This document shows, piece by piece, positions 43,930-52,773 of a stretch of 64,000 nucleotides of DNA (position 1 is its first letter; each line of letters begins with the position of its first letter). A program made the position numbers and the translations under genes. Below the pieces are notes generated by a model. The model made no database searches. It was not told the DNA's origin and saw only the letters and a list, made by a program, of their open reading frames with translations. Source of the stretch: Teichococcus coralli (lineage in GTDB: Bacteria > Pseudomonadota > Alphaproteobacteria > Acetobacterales > Acetobacteraceae). The stretch spans positions 1-64,000 of the forward strand of contig NZ_SNVJ01000019.1 of assembly GCF_009829925.1 (NCBI RefSeq), given 5' to 3'.

Positions 43930-45261
43930 CTAGGCGGCGCGGCGGTCGAGCCAGTCGCGGAAGCGGTACCAGTTGCCCACCATCGGCAGCATCCAGGGAT
44001 GGCCGGTGTAGAAGGGCCGCGTCGGGAAGTCCCGGCCGTCGAAGACCGGCATGCGGTTGCTGTTCCCCAGCAGCTTCTTGCCGAGCTCCGCGCCGAGATA
44101 GGAGAGCATCGCGACGCCCGAGCCGTTGCAGGCCATGGCGTAGTGCAGGCCCTTCTGCGTCACGCCCATGTGCGGCAGGTAGTCAAAGGCGAAGGCCACG
44201 TTGCCGGTCCAGGCATGCGTGATGCGCGTGCCCTTCAGCTGCGGCCATCGCGCCAGCATCATGGCATGAAGGATGGGCGCCGAGACCTCGGGCGTGACCT
44301 GGGTGAAGCGGGCCCGCCCGCCGAAGATCACCCGCCGGTTGTCGTGCGACATGCGGTAGTAGCAGAGGATGCGGCGGCTGTCGGCCAGGGTGCGCCGCTT
44401 GGGGATCAGGCTCCTCGCGAGCTCGGGATCGAGCTCCTCCGTGGCGATGATGTGGGAGGCCACCGGGATCAGGCGGCGCCGCAGGTCGGGCGTCAGGGCA
44501 CCGGTGTAGCCGTTGGTGGCGATGACCACCTCCCGCGCCAGGATGGGGCCGCGCGAGGTCTCCACCCGCCACCCGTCCGCGACACGCGTCAGGGCGCCCG
44601 CCCTGGTCCGCCCGAGCAGCACGGCGCCGTTGCGCCGGGCCGCCTCCATGAGGCCGCGATGGTAGAGCGCGGGATGGATCTTGCCGGTGCGGTTCACCAC
44701 CATGCCGCCGTAGTAGTAGTCGGACGCCATCTCCTCCCTCTGCCGCGCGCGCGGCAGCATGGCGGCGTCCGCCTGCGCGAATTCGTTCAGGGCGTCGATC
44801 TTGGCCGCCATCCCGGCATAGTGCTTCGGCGTCCAGGCGCCGACGAAGCGGCCCGTGCGCTCGTAGTGGCAGTGGATCCCCTCGCGCTGGACGAGCGCCT
44901 CGATATGGGCGAGCCCCTCCGAGGCATCCCCCATGATGGCGCGCAGCCAGTCCTTCATCTCCTCCGGGCTTTGCCGCCCCTTGGCGCCCGAAAGCCCCTT
45001 GCCGACGTTGTTGCCGCCGGAGACGCCGCCGCCGTTGCGCGTGGAGGCCCCGTAGCCGAGCGGCTCGGCATCCAGCACCACGGCGCGCGCGCCGCCGCGG
45101 CCCAGCTCGATGGCGCAGTTCAGCCCCGTCAGGCCGCCGCCGACGATGACGATGTCGGCCCTGGCGGGAAGCTCGGCCGGCGGATCGTCCCCGCCCATGT
45201 CGATGGCCTCCCACCAGAAGGGCCGGGCCTTGAAGTCGGGGTGGAAGATGGATCTGTCCAT
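43930..45261 (-). CDS. FAD-dependent amine oxidoreductase, PuuB-like
   Basis: The protein has 443 residues. ADIVIVGGGLTGLNCAIELG is the FAD-binding motif of the DAO family and GYGASTRNGGGVSGGNN a conserved second loop. The FWWEAIDMGGDDPPAELP leader and MACNGSGVAMLSYLG end are typical of gamma-glutamylputrescine oxidase-like enzymes, which oxidise polyamine derivatives. It lies 7 bases downstream of two polyamine-type permease genes, which supports a role in polyamine or amino-compound use. The actual substrate is unknown. Confidence 0.85.
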   Translation of the reverse strand: MDRSIFHPDFKARPFWWEAIDMGGDDPPAELPARADIVIVGGGLTGLNCAIELGRGGARAVVLDAEPLGYGASTRNGGGVSGGNNVGKGLSGAKGRQSPEEMKDWLRAIMGDASEGLAHIEALVQREGIHCHYERTGRFVGAWTPKHYAGMAAKIDALNEFAQADAAMLPRARQREEMASDYYYGGMVVNRTGKIHPALYHRGLMEAARRNGAVLLGRTRAGALTRVADGWRVETSRGPILAREVVIATNGYTGALTPDLRRRLIPVASHIIATEELDPELARSLIPKRRTLADSRRILCYYRMSHDNRRVIFGGRARFTQVTPEVSAPILHAMMLARWPQLKGTRITHAWTGNVAFAFDYLPHMGVTQKGLHYAMACNGSGVAMLSYLGAELGKKLLGNSNRMPVFDGRDFPTRPFYTGHPWMLPMVGNWYRFRDWLDRRAA

Positions 45262-45268
45262 GATGACC

Positions 45269-46078
45269 TCAGCGCGTGATGGTCGTGGTGAGCGCGCCAC
45301 GGCCGAACAGGCTGGTCAGGCCGAGCGCGACGCTCACCAGCAGGATCTGCAGAACCGACACCGCGGCGATGGTCGGGTCAATCTCCATCAGGATGTTGTC
45401 GAACATCTTCTTCGGCAGCGTCATCGACGCCCCGGAAAGGAACATCGCCACCACCAGCTCGTCGAAGGAGCTGATGAAGGAAAGAAAGGCGGCGGAGACG
45501 AGGCTGGGGCGGAGCTGGGGAAGGGTCACGCGCCAGATGATCCGCGGCCAGGTCGCGCCCAGGCCTGCCGCCGCCTGCTCCTGCGCCTCGTCGAAGCCGC
45601 GGAGCCCGGCGCTGACCAGGATCACCACAAAGGGCAGCGCCAGCACGGCATGCGCGACCGCGAGGCCGTACCACGCGCCGATCAGCTGCAGGCGCGCGAA
45701 GACGCCGTAGAGGGCGATGGAGAGGATGATGGTCGGCACGATGATCGGCGCCGCCGTCACCCTGTCCAGCACGCGCACGCCGGGAAAGCGCGAGCGCACG
45801 AGGAAGAAGGCGAGCGGCACGCCGAGCGCCATGGCCAGGACCGTGCAGAGCGTGGCCACCTGCACGCTGCGCAGCGTGGCCTCGATCCAGCTCGGGTCGT
45901 CGAGGTATCGCTGGTACCACTGCCAGGAATAGCCCGGCGGCGGAAACTGGAGATAGGCGGCGGAGGACAGGGAGATCGGGAACACCACCAGCAGGGGCAG
46001 CAACAGGAAGGCGAAGACCGCCGCCGCGAAGATCCCGAGGACGATGTTCCCGGCGGAGCGCCGCCTAGTGCGTCGCAA
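45269..46078 (-). CDS. ABC transporter permease, PotC-like
   Basis: The protein has 269 residues with six predicted membrane helices. The EAA-like loop EQAAAGLGATWPRIIWRVTL contacts the ATPase. It follows and overlaps the PotB-like gene. The layout potA-B-C plus a periplasmic binding protein is that of spermidine/putrescine importers. Confidence 0.9.
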   Translation of the reverse strand: MRRTRRRSAGNIVLGIFAAAVFAFLLLPLLVVFPISLSSAAYLQFPPPGYSWQWYQRYLDDPSWIEATLRSVQVATLCTVLAMALGVPLAFFLVRSRFPGVRVLDRVTAAPIIVPTIILSIALYGVFARLQLIGAWYGLAVAHAVLALPFVVILVSAGLRGFDEAQEQAAAGLGATWPRIIWRVTLPQLRPSLVSAAFLSFISSFDELVVAMFLSGASMTLPKKMFDNILMEIDPTIAAVSVLQILLVSVALGLTSLFGRGALTTTITR

Positions 46079-46922
46079 GGCGGGACCCCCGGGTGAGGCG
46101 GCCGATCAGCGCGTAGATGGCCAGGGTGGCGACCAGCAGCACGGTGGAGAGCGCGGCGGCGAAGGGCCAGTTGAGGAACTCGCGCACCTGCTGCTCGATG
46201 AGCATGGACACCATGATGACGCGCCCGCCGCCCAGCAGCGCCGGCGTGATGAAGAAGCCGAGCGAGAGCACGAAGATCAGCGCGCATCCCGCCGAGACGC
46301 CCGGCAGCGAGAGCGGGAAGGTGACGCGCAGGAAGGCGCGCCAGGCCGGCGCCCCGAGCCCCTCGGCGGCGCGCGGCAGGTCGGGGTCGATGCGCAGCAG
46401 CGAGGCGTAGATCGGCAGGACCATGTAGGGCAGGAGAACATGCACCATGCCGATCAGCACGCCGGTCATGTTGTGCAGGAGGGGCAGCGGCACCTCGATC
46501 CAGCCCCAGTCGCGCAGGGCGCGGTTGATCACGCCGTTGCGGCCGAGCAGCACGAGCCAGGCATAGGTGCGGACCAGCACGCTGGTCCAGAAGGGCAGCA
46601 GCAGCGCGAACATGCCGAGGGCCAGGCCAAGCCGGCCGGCGCGCGAAAGCCAGAAGGCGACGGGATAGGCGAGAACCAGGCAGATCGCCGTCACCATGCC
46701 GGCGACCTTCATGCTTTCGAGCAGCACGCTGACATAGAGCCCGTCCAGCGCCGCCTTCCGGAAGTGCTCCAGCGTGCCGCCCTCCACCGACATGGCGAGC
46801 AGGCGCAACACCGGCCAGGCGAAAAGAACGCCGAGCAGGAGCAGCGCCGGCACGGCGAGCAGGAAAAGGCCCCTTTCGCGCCGCCGCGCGATGACGCGGC
46901 GGTTAAGCCCGGGGGACAACAT
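46065..46922 (-). CDS. ABC transporter permease, PotB-like
   Basis: The protein has 285 residues and six predicted membrane helices. RAAEGLGAPAWRAFLRVTFP is the EAA motif for ATPase coupling. It overlaps the ATPase gene by 20 bases at its start and the second permease gene by 14 bases at its end, indicating tight coupling. Confidence 0.9.
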   Translation of the reverse strand: MLSPGLNRRVIARRRERGLFLLAVPALLLLGVLFAWPVLRLLAMSVEGGTLEHFRKAALDGLYVSVLLESMKVAGMVTAICLVLAYPVAFWLSRAGRLGLALGMFALLLPFWTSVLVRTYAWLVLLGRNGVINRALRDWGWIEVPLPLLHNMTGVLIGMVHVLLPYMVLPIYASLLRIDPDLPRAAEGLGAPAWRAFLRVTFPLSLPGVSAGCALIFVLSLGFFITPALLGGGRVIMVSMLIEQQVREFLNWPFAAALSTVLLVATLAIYALIGRLTRGSRLATH

Positions 46923-47955
46923 GCACGTCCTCCGGGGAGAAGCCGACGGTGACGACCTCGCCCTCGGCCGCCGGCGGCGGCGCCGAAGGGCGGAGCGGGA
47001 CGCGGGCGAGCACCTCCGGTCCGTCTTGCAGGCGCAGGCGCAGCTTGGCCGAAAGGCCGAGGAACACGGTTTCGACCACGGTGCCCCGCGCGCGGCAGGG
47101 AAGGGCCTCCACCTCTCCGCCCAGGCGCAGCGCCTCGGGCCGGAGAAGGAGGGTGACCGGCCCGGCGGGCTGCGGCGCCGCCAGCGGCACCTCGCCGAAG
47201 CCGGGGATGCTGGCCGATGCGGCGCTCGCCGTGCCCTCCAGCAGGTTGGACTCGCCCAGGAAGTCCGCCACGAAGCGTGTCGCCGGGCGGGCGTAGAGGT
47301 CGCCGGGCAGGCCGATCTGCTGGATGCGCCCCTTGTCCATGACCGCGATGCGGTCGGACATGATCAGCGCTTCCTCCTGGTCGTGGGTGATGAACAGGGT
47401 GGTCAGGCGCAGGCTGCGCTGCAGGCGCCGCACTTCAAGCTGCAGGGATTCGCGCAGCTTGCGGTCCAGCGCGCCGAAGGGCTCGTCCAGCAGCAGGAGG
47501 CGCGGCCCGAATACCACGGCGCGGGCCAGCGCGACGCGCTGCTGCTGCCCGCCGGAAAGCTGGCGCGGCAGGCGGCCGCCAAAGGATTGCAGCTCCACCA
47601 GGCGCAGCACGTCCTCGACGCGGCGCGCGACCTCCGCGCGCGGGCGGCGGCGCATCTCCAGCGGGAAGGCGACGTTCTGGGCCACCGTCAGGTGCGGAAA
47701 CAGCGCGTAGTTCTGGAACACCATCCCCACGTCGCGCTGGCGCGGCGGGGCGAGGGTGACATCCTCCCCGCCCAGCAGAACCGTGCCCTCGTCAGGGATC
47801 TCGAATCCCGCGATGGCCTTCAGGAGGGTTGTCTTGCCCGAACCGGACGGGCCGAGGATGGTGAGGAACTCACCCTCGGCCACCTCCAGGTCGACGCCGC
47901 CCAGGGCGGCCACGGGACCGAAGCGCCGGACGATGCGCTGGACGGAAAGCTGCAC
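46903..47955 (-). CDS. ABC transporter ATP-binding protein, PotA-like
   Basis: The protein has 350 residues from the GTG at 47955, with GCGGGAG 6 bases before it. GPSGSGKTTLLKAIAG is the Walker A, LSGGQQQRVALARAVV the signature, LLLLDEPFGALD the Walker B, and ITHDQEEALIMSDRIAVMDKG the switch. The C-terminal TOBE domain (from about 280) is present. It energises uptake through the two permeases. Confidence 0.93.
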   Translation of the reverse strand: MQLSVQRIVRRFGPVAALGGVDLEVAEGEFLTILGPSGSGKTTLLKAIAGFEIPDEGTVLLGGEDVTLAPPRQRDVGMVFQNYALFPHLTVAQNVAFPLEMRRRPRAEVARRVEDVLRLVELQSFGGRLPRQLSGGQQQRVALARAVVFGPRLLLLDEPFGALDRKLRESLQLEVRRLQRSLRLTTLFITHDQEEALIMSDRIAVMDKGRIQQIGLPGDLYARPATRFVADFLGESNLLEGTASAASASIPGFGEVPLAAPQPAGPVTLLLRPEALRLGGEVEALPCRARGTVVETVFLGLSAKLRLRLQDGPEVLARVPLRPSAPPPAAEGEVVTVGFSPEDVHVVPRA

Positions 47956-47969
47956 GCGCCGCTCCCGCC

Positions 47970-49040
47970 TCAGCCGCGCTGCAGCATCCAGCGGTTCCAG
48001 CGTTCCTGCGCCGCGGCGGCGTTCTCCGTCCACCAGCCGACGTCGAGCCAGAACTGCTTCTTCAGGTTGTCGGGCGCCGTCGGCAGGAGGGGCCTGATCT
48101 CCTCCGGGACGTAGTTCACCGTATCCGGATGCAGCCCCGCATAGGAAAGCTCCGTCGCGTAGATGGCCTGCAGTTGGGGCTTGGTCATGGTCTGCAGGAA
48201 CTGCTGCCCCCAATAGGCGTGGCGCGTGCCGCGTGGAATGCCCCAGGCGCTGCTCTTCAGCGAGCCGCCGGTGAACTCCGAGCCGACCGGCGCATCCTTC
48301 TTCGCCAGCTCGAAGAAGCGGCCGTTCCAGCCCGTTGCCAGCACCACCTCCTTGTCCACCAGCATCTGCGCGGGCTGCGCGCCCGTGCTCCACCAGGCTG
48401 TGATGTGCGGGCGGATCTCGTCGAGCTTGCGGAAGGCGCGGTCCATGTCGAGCGGATAGAGCTTGTCCATCGGCACGCCATCGGCGAGCAGCGCGAACTC
48501 CAGGTTGTCCACGGGATGGTTGCGCAGCGAGCGTGCGCCGGGAAAGCGGCGGACATCCCAGAAGTCGGCCCAGCCCTTGGGGTGGTTGCCGTCCTTGAAC
48601 ACGTCCGTGCGATAGCCGAGGACCGTGGAGTAGGCGGAGCCGACGAAGATATGCGACTGGCGCCCGATGGCGGGGTATCGCGAGAGGTCGACGATGGAGG
48701 TGTCGATCGGCTCCAGCAGGTTCAGCTCCTTCGCGCGCTCGGCGTCCTGGCCGCCGATCTCGGTGACCGTCCATTCCGGATTGCCGCTGTTGACCATGGC
48801 GCGCAGCTTGCCGAAGTCCACCGGCGAGGTTTCCACGACGCGGATGCCGTGCTCGCGCTCGAAGTCGGCGAAATAGGAGCGCCGCATGGAGGAGGCCATG
48901 GCGCCGCCGGAGGCGTTGACCACGATGCGGTCCGGCTTCGGCGGGGCGGCGCCCTGCGCGAAGGCAGGGAGCGGAAGGCCGGTGGCAAGAAGGCCGCCGG
49001 CAACGCGAAGGATGCCGCGGCGGTTCGTTTCGAACGTCAT
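47970..49040 (-). CDS. periplasmic binding protein of polyamine-type ABC transporter
   Basis: The protein has 356 residues. The start METN-like MTFETNRRGILRVAGGLLAT leads a signal peptide (Tat-like RR) ending at AFAQG. The body matches PotD/PotF-type solute-binding proteins. It is the first gene of the operon and captures the substrate for the permeases. The presence of the oxidase and aminotransferase suggests a polyamine or a related amine. Confidence 0.88.
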   Translation of the reverse strand: MTFETNRRGILRVAGGLLATGLPLPAFAQGAAPPKPDRIVVNASGGAMASSMRRSYFADFEREHGIRVVETSPVDFGKLRAMVNSGNPEWTVTEIGGQDAERAKELNLLEPIDTSIVDLSRYPAIGRQSHIFVGSAYSTVLGYRTDVFKDGNHPKGWADFWDVRRFPGARSLRNHPVDNLEFALLADGVPMDKLYPLDMDRAFRKLDEIRPHITAWWSTGAQPAQMLVDKEVVLATGWNGRFFELAKKDAPVGSEFTGGSLKSSAWGIPRGTRHAYWGQQFLQTMTKPQLQAIYATELSYAGLHPDTVNYVPEEIRPLLPTAPDNLKKQFWLDVGWWTENAAAAQERWNRWMLQRG

Positions 49041-49429
49041 GATGCACCTCGCTTTGGATGGATCGGGCGGACTGGTGTTCGGGGCTGCGGGCGGTGCGGA
49101 AGCGGCCGCCCTACGGCCCGGCGCCTGCCTGGGCCGCCCGCCCCGGCGGCAGCCCCGGCGCCCTTGCCCCCCGCGCAAGCGGAGGCGGAGATCGCTGCGC
49201 CCGCAAGCAAACTCCAGGCCGGGCGCACCACGCCGGCACGCATGCGGCGCGCAGGGCGTGGCCGCGATCCGGTTCTCGCACGAGGCGCGGCCATGGCGAC
49301 GATGTTCCTCCCGGTTCCCTGTTTCTAGTCACGGCTTGCGAAGGATTGTGAGCACCGATCCAGGCCGGTGCAACCATTGTCCGATGGCGCCGCCTGCGTT
49401 TCCCATGATTCGCGGGGCGGCTGCGAAGC
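49041..49429. other. intergenic region, no recognised gene
   Basis: No gene is recognised in these 389 bases. It probably holds the promoter of the transporter operon, which reads leftward from 49040. Composition is ordinary. Confidence 0.5.
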
Positions 49430-50755
49430 TCAGCGCAGCACCTGGTCCACCGCCTGCCCGAGGCGCTCCACGATGCGGTCGATCTCCGGTGCGGTCGCGG
49501 TGTAGGCCGGCGCGACGATGACGTGATCGCCGAGCTTGCCGTCGATGGTGCCGCCCATCGGATAGATCATCACCCCCGCAGCCATGGCGGCGTCCTTGAC
49601 CACTTCATTGACCTTGCGGTCAGGGTCGAAGCTCCGGCGGCTGGCGCGGTCCTCGACGAATTCCAGCGCCCAGAACAGGCCGCGGCCGCGGATGTCGCCG
49701 ACATGCGCATGGTTGCCGAAGCGCTCCTGCAACGCCGCTTCCAGCCGCGCGGCCATGGCGCGGACGTTTTCGAGCAGATTGTCCGCGCGGATGATGCGCT
49801 GCACGGCGAGCGCCGCCGCGCAGGCCACTGGATGCGCCTGGTAGGTGTGCCCGTGCTTGAAGGCGCCCGAGCCCTCGGCCAGCGCCTTCACGATCTTCCC
49901 CTGCATCAGGATGCCGCCGATCGGCTGGTAGCCGCCGCCCAGCCCCTTGGCGATGGCCTGGATGTCGGGCGCGATGCCCTCCTGCTCCCAGGCATGCAGC
50001 GTGCCGGAGCGGCCCATGCCGCTCATCACCTCGTCCAGGATCAGCAGCGCGCCGTGCCGGTCGCAAACCTCGCGCATGGCAGGGAAATAGCCCGGCAGGG
50101 CGGTGACGCAGCCTGCCGTCGCGCCCACAATGGTTTCCGCCACGAAGGCCGCCACGGTCTGCGGGCCGAGGCGCTGGAACTCCGCATCCAGCTCGGCGGC
50201 GAGGCGTGCCACGTAGTCGGCATCGCTCTCCCCTTGCTTCTGCCCGTGATAGGCGAAGCAGGGCGAGACATGGCTGAAGCAGGTTGCAAGCAGCGGCTCG
50301 TAGGGCTCGCGCCGCGCCATGTTGCCGCCGAGGCCAAGCGCGCCGAGGGTGTTGCCGTGGTAGCTCTGCCGCCGCGCGATGAAGCGGCTGCGCTGCGGCT
50401 GCCCGATCTCCAGGAAGTACTGCCGCGCCAGCTTCAGCGCCGCCTCCATCGCCTCTGAGCCGGAGGAAACGAAATAGGCGTGGCTGAGGCCGCCCGGCTC
50501 ATGGCCCACCAGCAGCTCGGCCAGCTCCTCGGCGGCCTCGCAGGTGAAGAAAACCGTGTGGGCATAGGCAAGCTTCTCCGCCTGCTCGGTGATGGCGCGC
50601 ACCACGCGCGGATCGCCATGGCCGATGCAGGCGACGGCGGCGCCGCCCGAGGCGTCGATCACCGGCGGCCCCTCGGCGCCCTGCACCATCAGGCCGCGGC
50701 CGGAGACGGCCAGCAGGGGATCCTTGCGCAGGCTGCGGTGCAGGATGCGGCTCAT
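49430..50755 (-). CDS. class III pyridoxal-phosphate aminotransferase
   Basis: The protein has 441 residues. SSGSEAMEAALKLARQYFLE is the phosphate-binding region, LILDEVMSGMGRSG holds the Asp, and AIAKGLGGGYQPIGG the Schiff-base Lys. The fold is that of omega-aminotransferases such as SpuC/PuuE-type enzymes that remove the terminal amine of polyamines or GABA. It is near the polyamine-type transporter and oxidase but in a separate unit with the small upstream frame. Confidence 0.9.
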   Translation of the reverse strand: MSRILHRSLRKDPLLAVSGRGLMVQGAEGPPVIDASGGAAVACIGHGDPRVVRAITEQAEKLAYAHTVFFTCEAAEELAELLVGHEPGGLSHAYFVSSGSEAMEAALKLARQYFLEIGQPQRSRFIARRQSYHGNTLGALGLGGNMARREPYEPLLATCFSHVSPCFAYHGQKQGESDADYVARLAAELDAEFQRLGPQTVAAFVAETIVGATAGCVTALPGYFPAMREVCDRHGALLILDEVMSGMGRSGTLHAWEQEGIAPDIQAIAKGLGGGYQPIGGILMQGKIVKALAEGSGAFKHGHTYQAHPVACAAALAVQRIIRADNLLENVRAMAARLEAALQERFGNHAHVGDIRGRGLFWALEFVEDRASRRSFDPDRKVNEVVKDAAMAAGVMIYPMGGTIDGKLGDHVIVAPAYTATAPEIDRIVERLGQAVDQVLR

Positions 50756-50964
50756 GACGGGCTCTCCGGGCTCAAGCGGGTGACGGCGTCGTGCAGCGGG
50801 GGCGCGGCGGCGTCGCTGGAACCGACGCGGGGCAGGCTGCCGCAGGAGAAGGCGGCTCCTTCCGCAGCCTCAACAGAAACCAGCGCGGCGCGCACCGGCG
50901 CGGCCGCTGCGGGAGCGGAGCGACGCGTCACGGGCGGCACGCGGCAAGGCCCATCGGCGGTCAT
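50752..50964 (-). CDS. small hypothetical protein coupled to the aminotransferase gene
   Basis: The predicted protein has 70 residues and no recognised family. Its ATG has CAGGAGAA as ribosome site with good spacing, and its stop overlaps the aminotransferase start as ATGA. The sequence (VPPVTRRSAPAAAAPVRAAL, then VEAAEGAAFSCGSLPRVGSS) is Ala/Pro-rich without a signal peptide. It may be a leader that couples translation rather than a functional protein. Confidence 0.45.
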   Translation of the reverse strand: MTADGPCRVPPVTRRSAPAAAAPVRAALVSVEAAEGAAFSCGSLPRVGSSDAAAPPLHDAVTRLSPESPS

Positions 50965-51065
50965 GGCGGCTTCTCCTGCACGGGCGGGCGGGCCTGGTCG
51001 TGCTTCTCCCCGGAAGCGGCTTCCGTGTTCCCCACAGCACATAACGGCGCCGCATCGATGTCAAT

Positions 51066-51105
51066 ATGCAGGATTACATCCCAAAATACAGGATTTTCCG
51101 GGTAT
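51066..51105. promoter_or_regulatory. candidate IclR operator: CAGGATT direct repeat
   Basis: CAGGATT occurs at 51069-51075 and 51089-51095, exactly 20 bp apart, about two helical turns. They lie in the divergent promoter between the small protein/aminotransferase and IclR genes, in a short AT-richer patch. The match with IclR binding is inferred from position and spacing. Confidence 0.4.
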
Positions 51106-51128
51106 GGGCCCGGAGCTACCATGGCGGC

Positions 51129-51896
51129 ATGACGTCCGCCGCCGCCGAAGCCGTCCCGACCGCCGTCCGCAAGAGCTTCCAGATCCTGGAGGCGGTCGCG
51201 GCCTCTCCACGCCCGGTGTCCGGCCTGATGCTCGCCGGGGAGCTGGGGCTGACGCGCTCCACCCTGTCGCGCCTGGCGCTGAGCCTGGCGGCGCTTGGCT
51301 ATCTGGAGCGCGTGGAGGGCCTGGGCTGGCAACTGGGGCCGGCGGCGCTGCGGCTGGGGCTGACGCGGCTGGCCAATCTCGACATCCGCGGCATCGCGGC
51401 ACCGTTGATGCGCGCGTTGAGCGAGGAGATCGACCTGCCGGTGGACCTCGCCATGCCCGTCGGCGACGAGATGCTGCATTTCGAGCTGGCGCAGAAGGCC
51501 GGGCAGGTGGTGGTGGCGAGCGAGATGGGCGCGCGCCTGCCGATTGCCCGCACGGCGCTCGGCCACGCGGCGCTTTTCGCCATGGAGAAGCGGCAGCGGG
51601 AGGAAACCCTGCAACGCCTGCGGCGGCTCGCCGGCGCTGCATGGCCGGCACAGGAGGCCGCCATTGCCGCCTCCTTCGCGCAACTGGAGGAGAAGGGCTT
51701 CTGCGTCGTGATCGCGCAGCTTCGTGCCGATGTGGCGGCGATCGGTGCGCCCTTCATCGATCCGCGGGGACGAAGCGTCTTCAGCTTCAGCTGCTCGGCG
51801 ATCGGCTTTGCCGTGGATGCGGCGCAGCTCGAGGCTGTGGGGCCCCGGCTGCTGCGAATGGTGCGGCAGGTCGGCGCCGCCCTGGGAGGCGCCTGA
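51129..51896 (+). CDS. IclR family transcriptional regulator
   Basis: The protein has 255 residues. The N-terminal winged helix (KSFQILEAVAASPRPVSGLM, GELGLTRSTLSRLALSLAAL) is followed by an IclR effector domain with TALGHAALFAM. It is divergent from the aminotransferase gene, so probably its regulator. The ATG at 51129 was chosen because the promoter repeat lies just upstream. Confidence 0.9.
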   Translation: MTSAAAEAVPTAVRKSFQILEAVAASPRPVSGLMLAGELGLTRSTLSRLALSLAALGYLERVEGLGWQLGPAALRLGLTRLANLDIRGIAAPLMRALSEEIDLPVDLAMPVGDEMLHFELAQKAGQVVVASEMGARLPIARTALGHAALFAMEKRQREETLQRLRRLAGAAWPAQEAAIAASFAQLEEKGFCVVIAQLRADVAAIGAPFIDPRGRSVFSFSCSAIGFAVDAAQLEAVGPRLLRMVRQVGAALGGA

Positions 51897-51926
51897 CCAG
51901 GACCGACGCGGCGGCGGGGCCGGCAA

Positions 51927-52691
51927 TCAGGTCCGGCCGAGCCTTTCCGCTGCCTCGGCCACCCTGCCCTCGCGCTCGGCACGGCGGCGGCGGGAGTCGG
52001 CCAGCACCGCCTGCACGATCGCGGGAGGCGAAGTGGCCGGCGTGCCGCCCGCGAAGGGCGGCTGCGGATCGTATTCGATGGCCAGCTGGATCTTGCGGGC
52101 CACCGTCTCCCCTTCCAGGTCCGCGACCACGCGCAGGGCGAGGTCGATGCCCGAGGTCACGCCGCCGGAGGTGTAGAACTTCCCGTCCACCGTCAGCCGG
52201 TCGTCCGAGGGCGTGGCGCCGAAGCGTGCCAGAAGGTCCCGCGCCTGCCAGTGCCCCCCGGCGCGCCGGCCGCGCAGCAGACCCGCCGCGCCGAGCAGCA
52301 ACGATCCCGTGCAGATGCCGAACACATGCGCGGCCGAGTTCGCCTGCCGCCGCACGAACGCGAGCCATGCCGGATCGAGCATCGCGACATCCACTCCGGC
52401 TCCGCCGGGCACGACGAGCAGGTCCGCCGGCGCGGCACCCTCCCGCGTGACGTCCGGCACGATCCGCAGGCCGCGGTCGGTGCGCACCGGCTCCATTGTC
52501 GCCGCCACCAGCGAGACCGACCAGCCCGGCACCCGGGCCAGCACCTCGAAGGGCCCCGTCATGTCGAGCTGCACCATGTCCGGCACCAGCACCACGTTGA
52601 CCTGCCGCGGCGCCGCCGCCTGGCGGCCCGGGGCGCCCTCGCCGGCCGGCCCGGGGGCGGAAGCGGCGGCTGCATTCGGATGTCCGCTCAT
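51927..52691 (-). CDS. DJ-1/PfpI family protein, isocyanide hydratase-like
   Basis: The protein has about 254 residues. VNVVLVPDMVQLDMTGPFEV is the DJ-1/PfpI start, and AHVFGICTGSLLLGAAGLLRG the nucleophile elbow with Cys. TSGGVTSGIDLALRVVADL follows. It resembles isonitrile hydratase (InhA) and ThiJ/PfpI proteins. The start at 52691 is favoured by GAGGAG 7 bases upstream; 52697 is possible. It stands divergent from the chimeric pseudogene at 52774. Confidence 0.85.
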   Translation of the reverse strand: MSGHPNAAAASAPGPAGEGAPGRQAAAPRQVNVVLVPDMVQLDMTGPFEVLARVPGWSVSLVAATMEPVRTDRGLRIVPDVTREGAAPADLLVVPGGAGVDVAMLDPAWLAFVRRQANSAAHVFGICTGSLLLGAAGLLRGRRAGGHWQARDLLARFGATPSDDRLTVDGKFYTSGGVTSGIDLALRVVADLEGETVARKIQLAIEYDPQPPFAGGTPATSPPAIVQAVLADSRRRRAEREGRVAEAAERLGRT

Positions 52692-52773
52692 GTGCATGCT
52701 CCTCTCAAGCTGCGCCCCGCCAGGGGCGGCGCATCGAAGTGGAGCCGAGCCGGCCTGCGGGCGTCGATAACAG

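Noticed and set aside
46903..49047. A 714-residue fusion of binding protein and ATPase
   Set aside because: The upstream part is a frame shadow of the binding-protein gene. The ATPase begins at a GTG with its own ribosome site at 47955, after the stop of the binding-protein gene.
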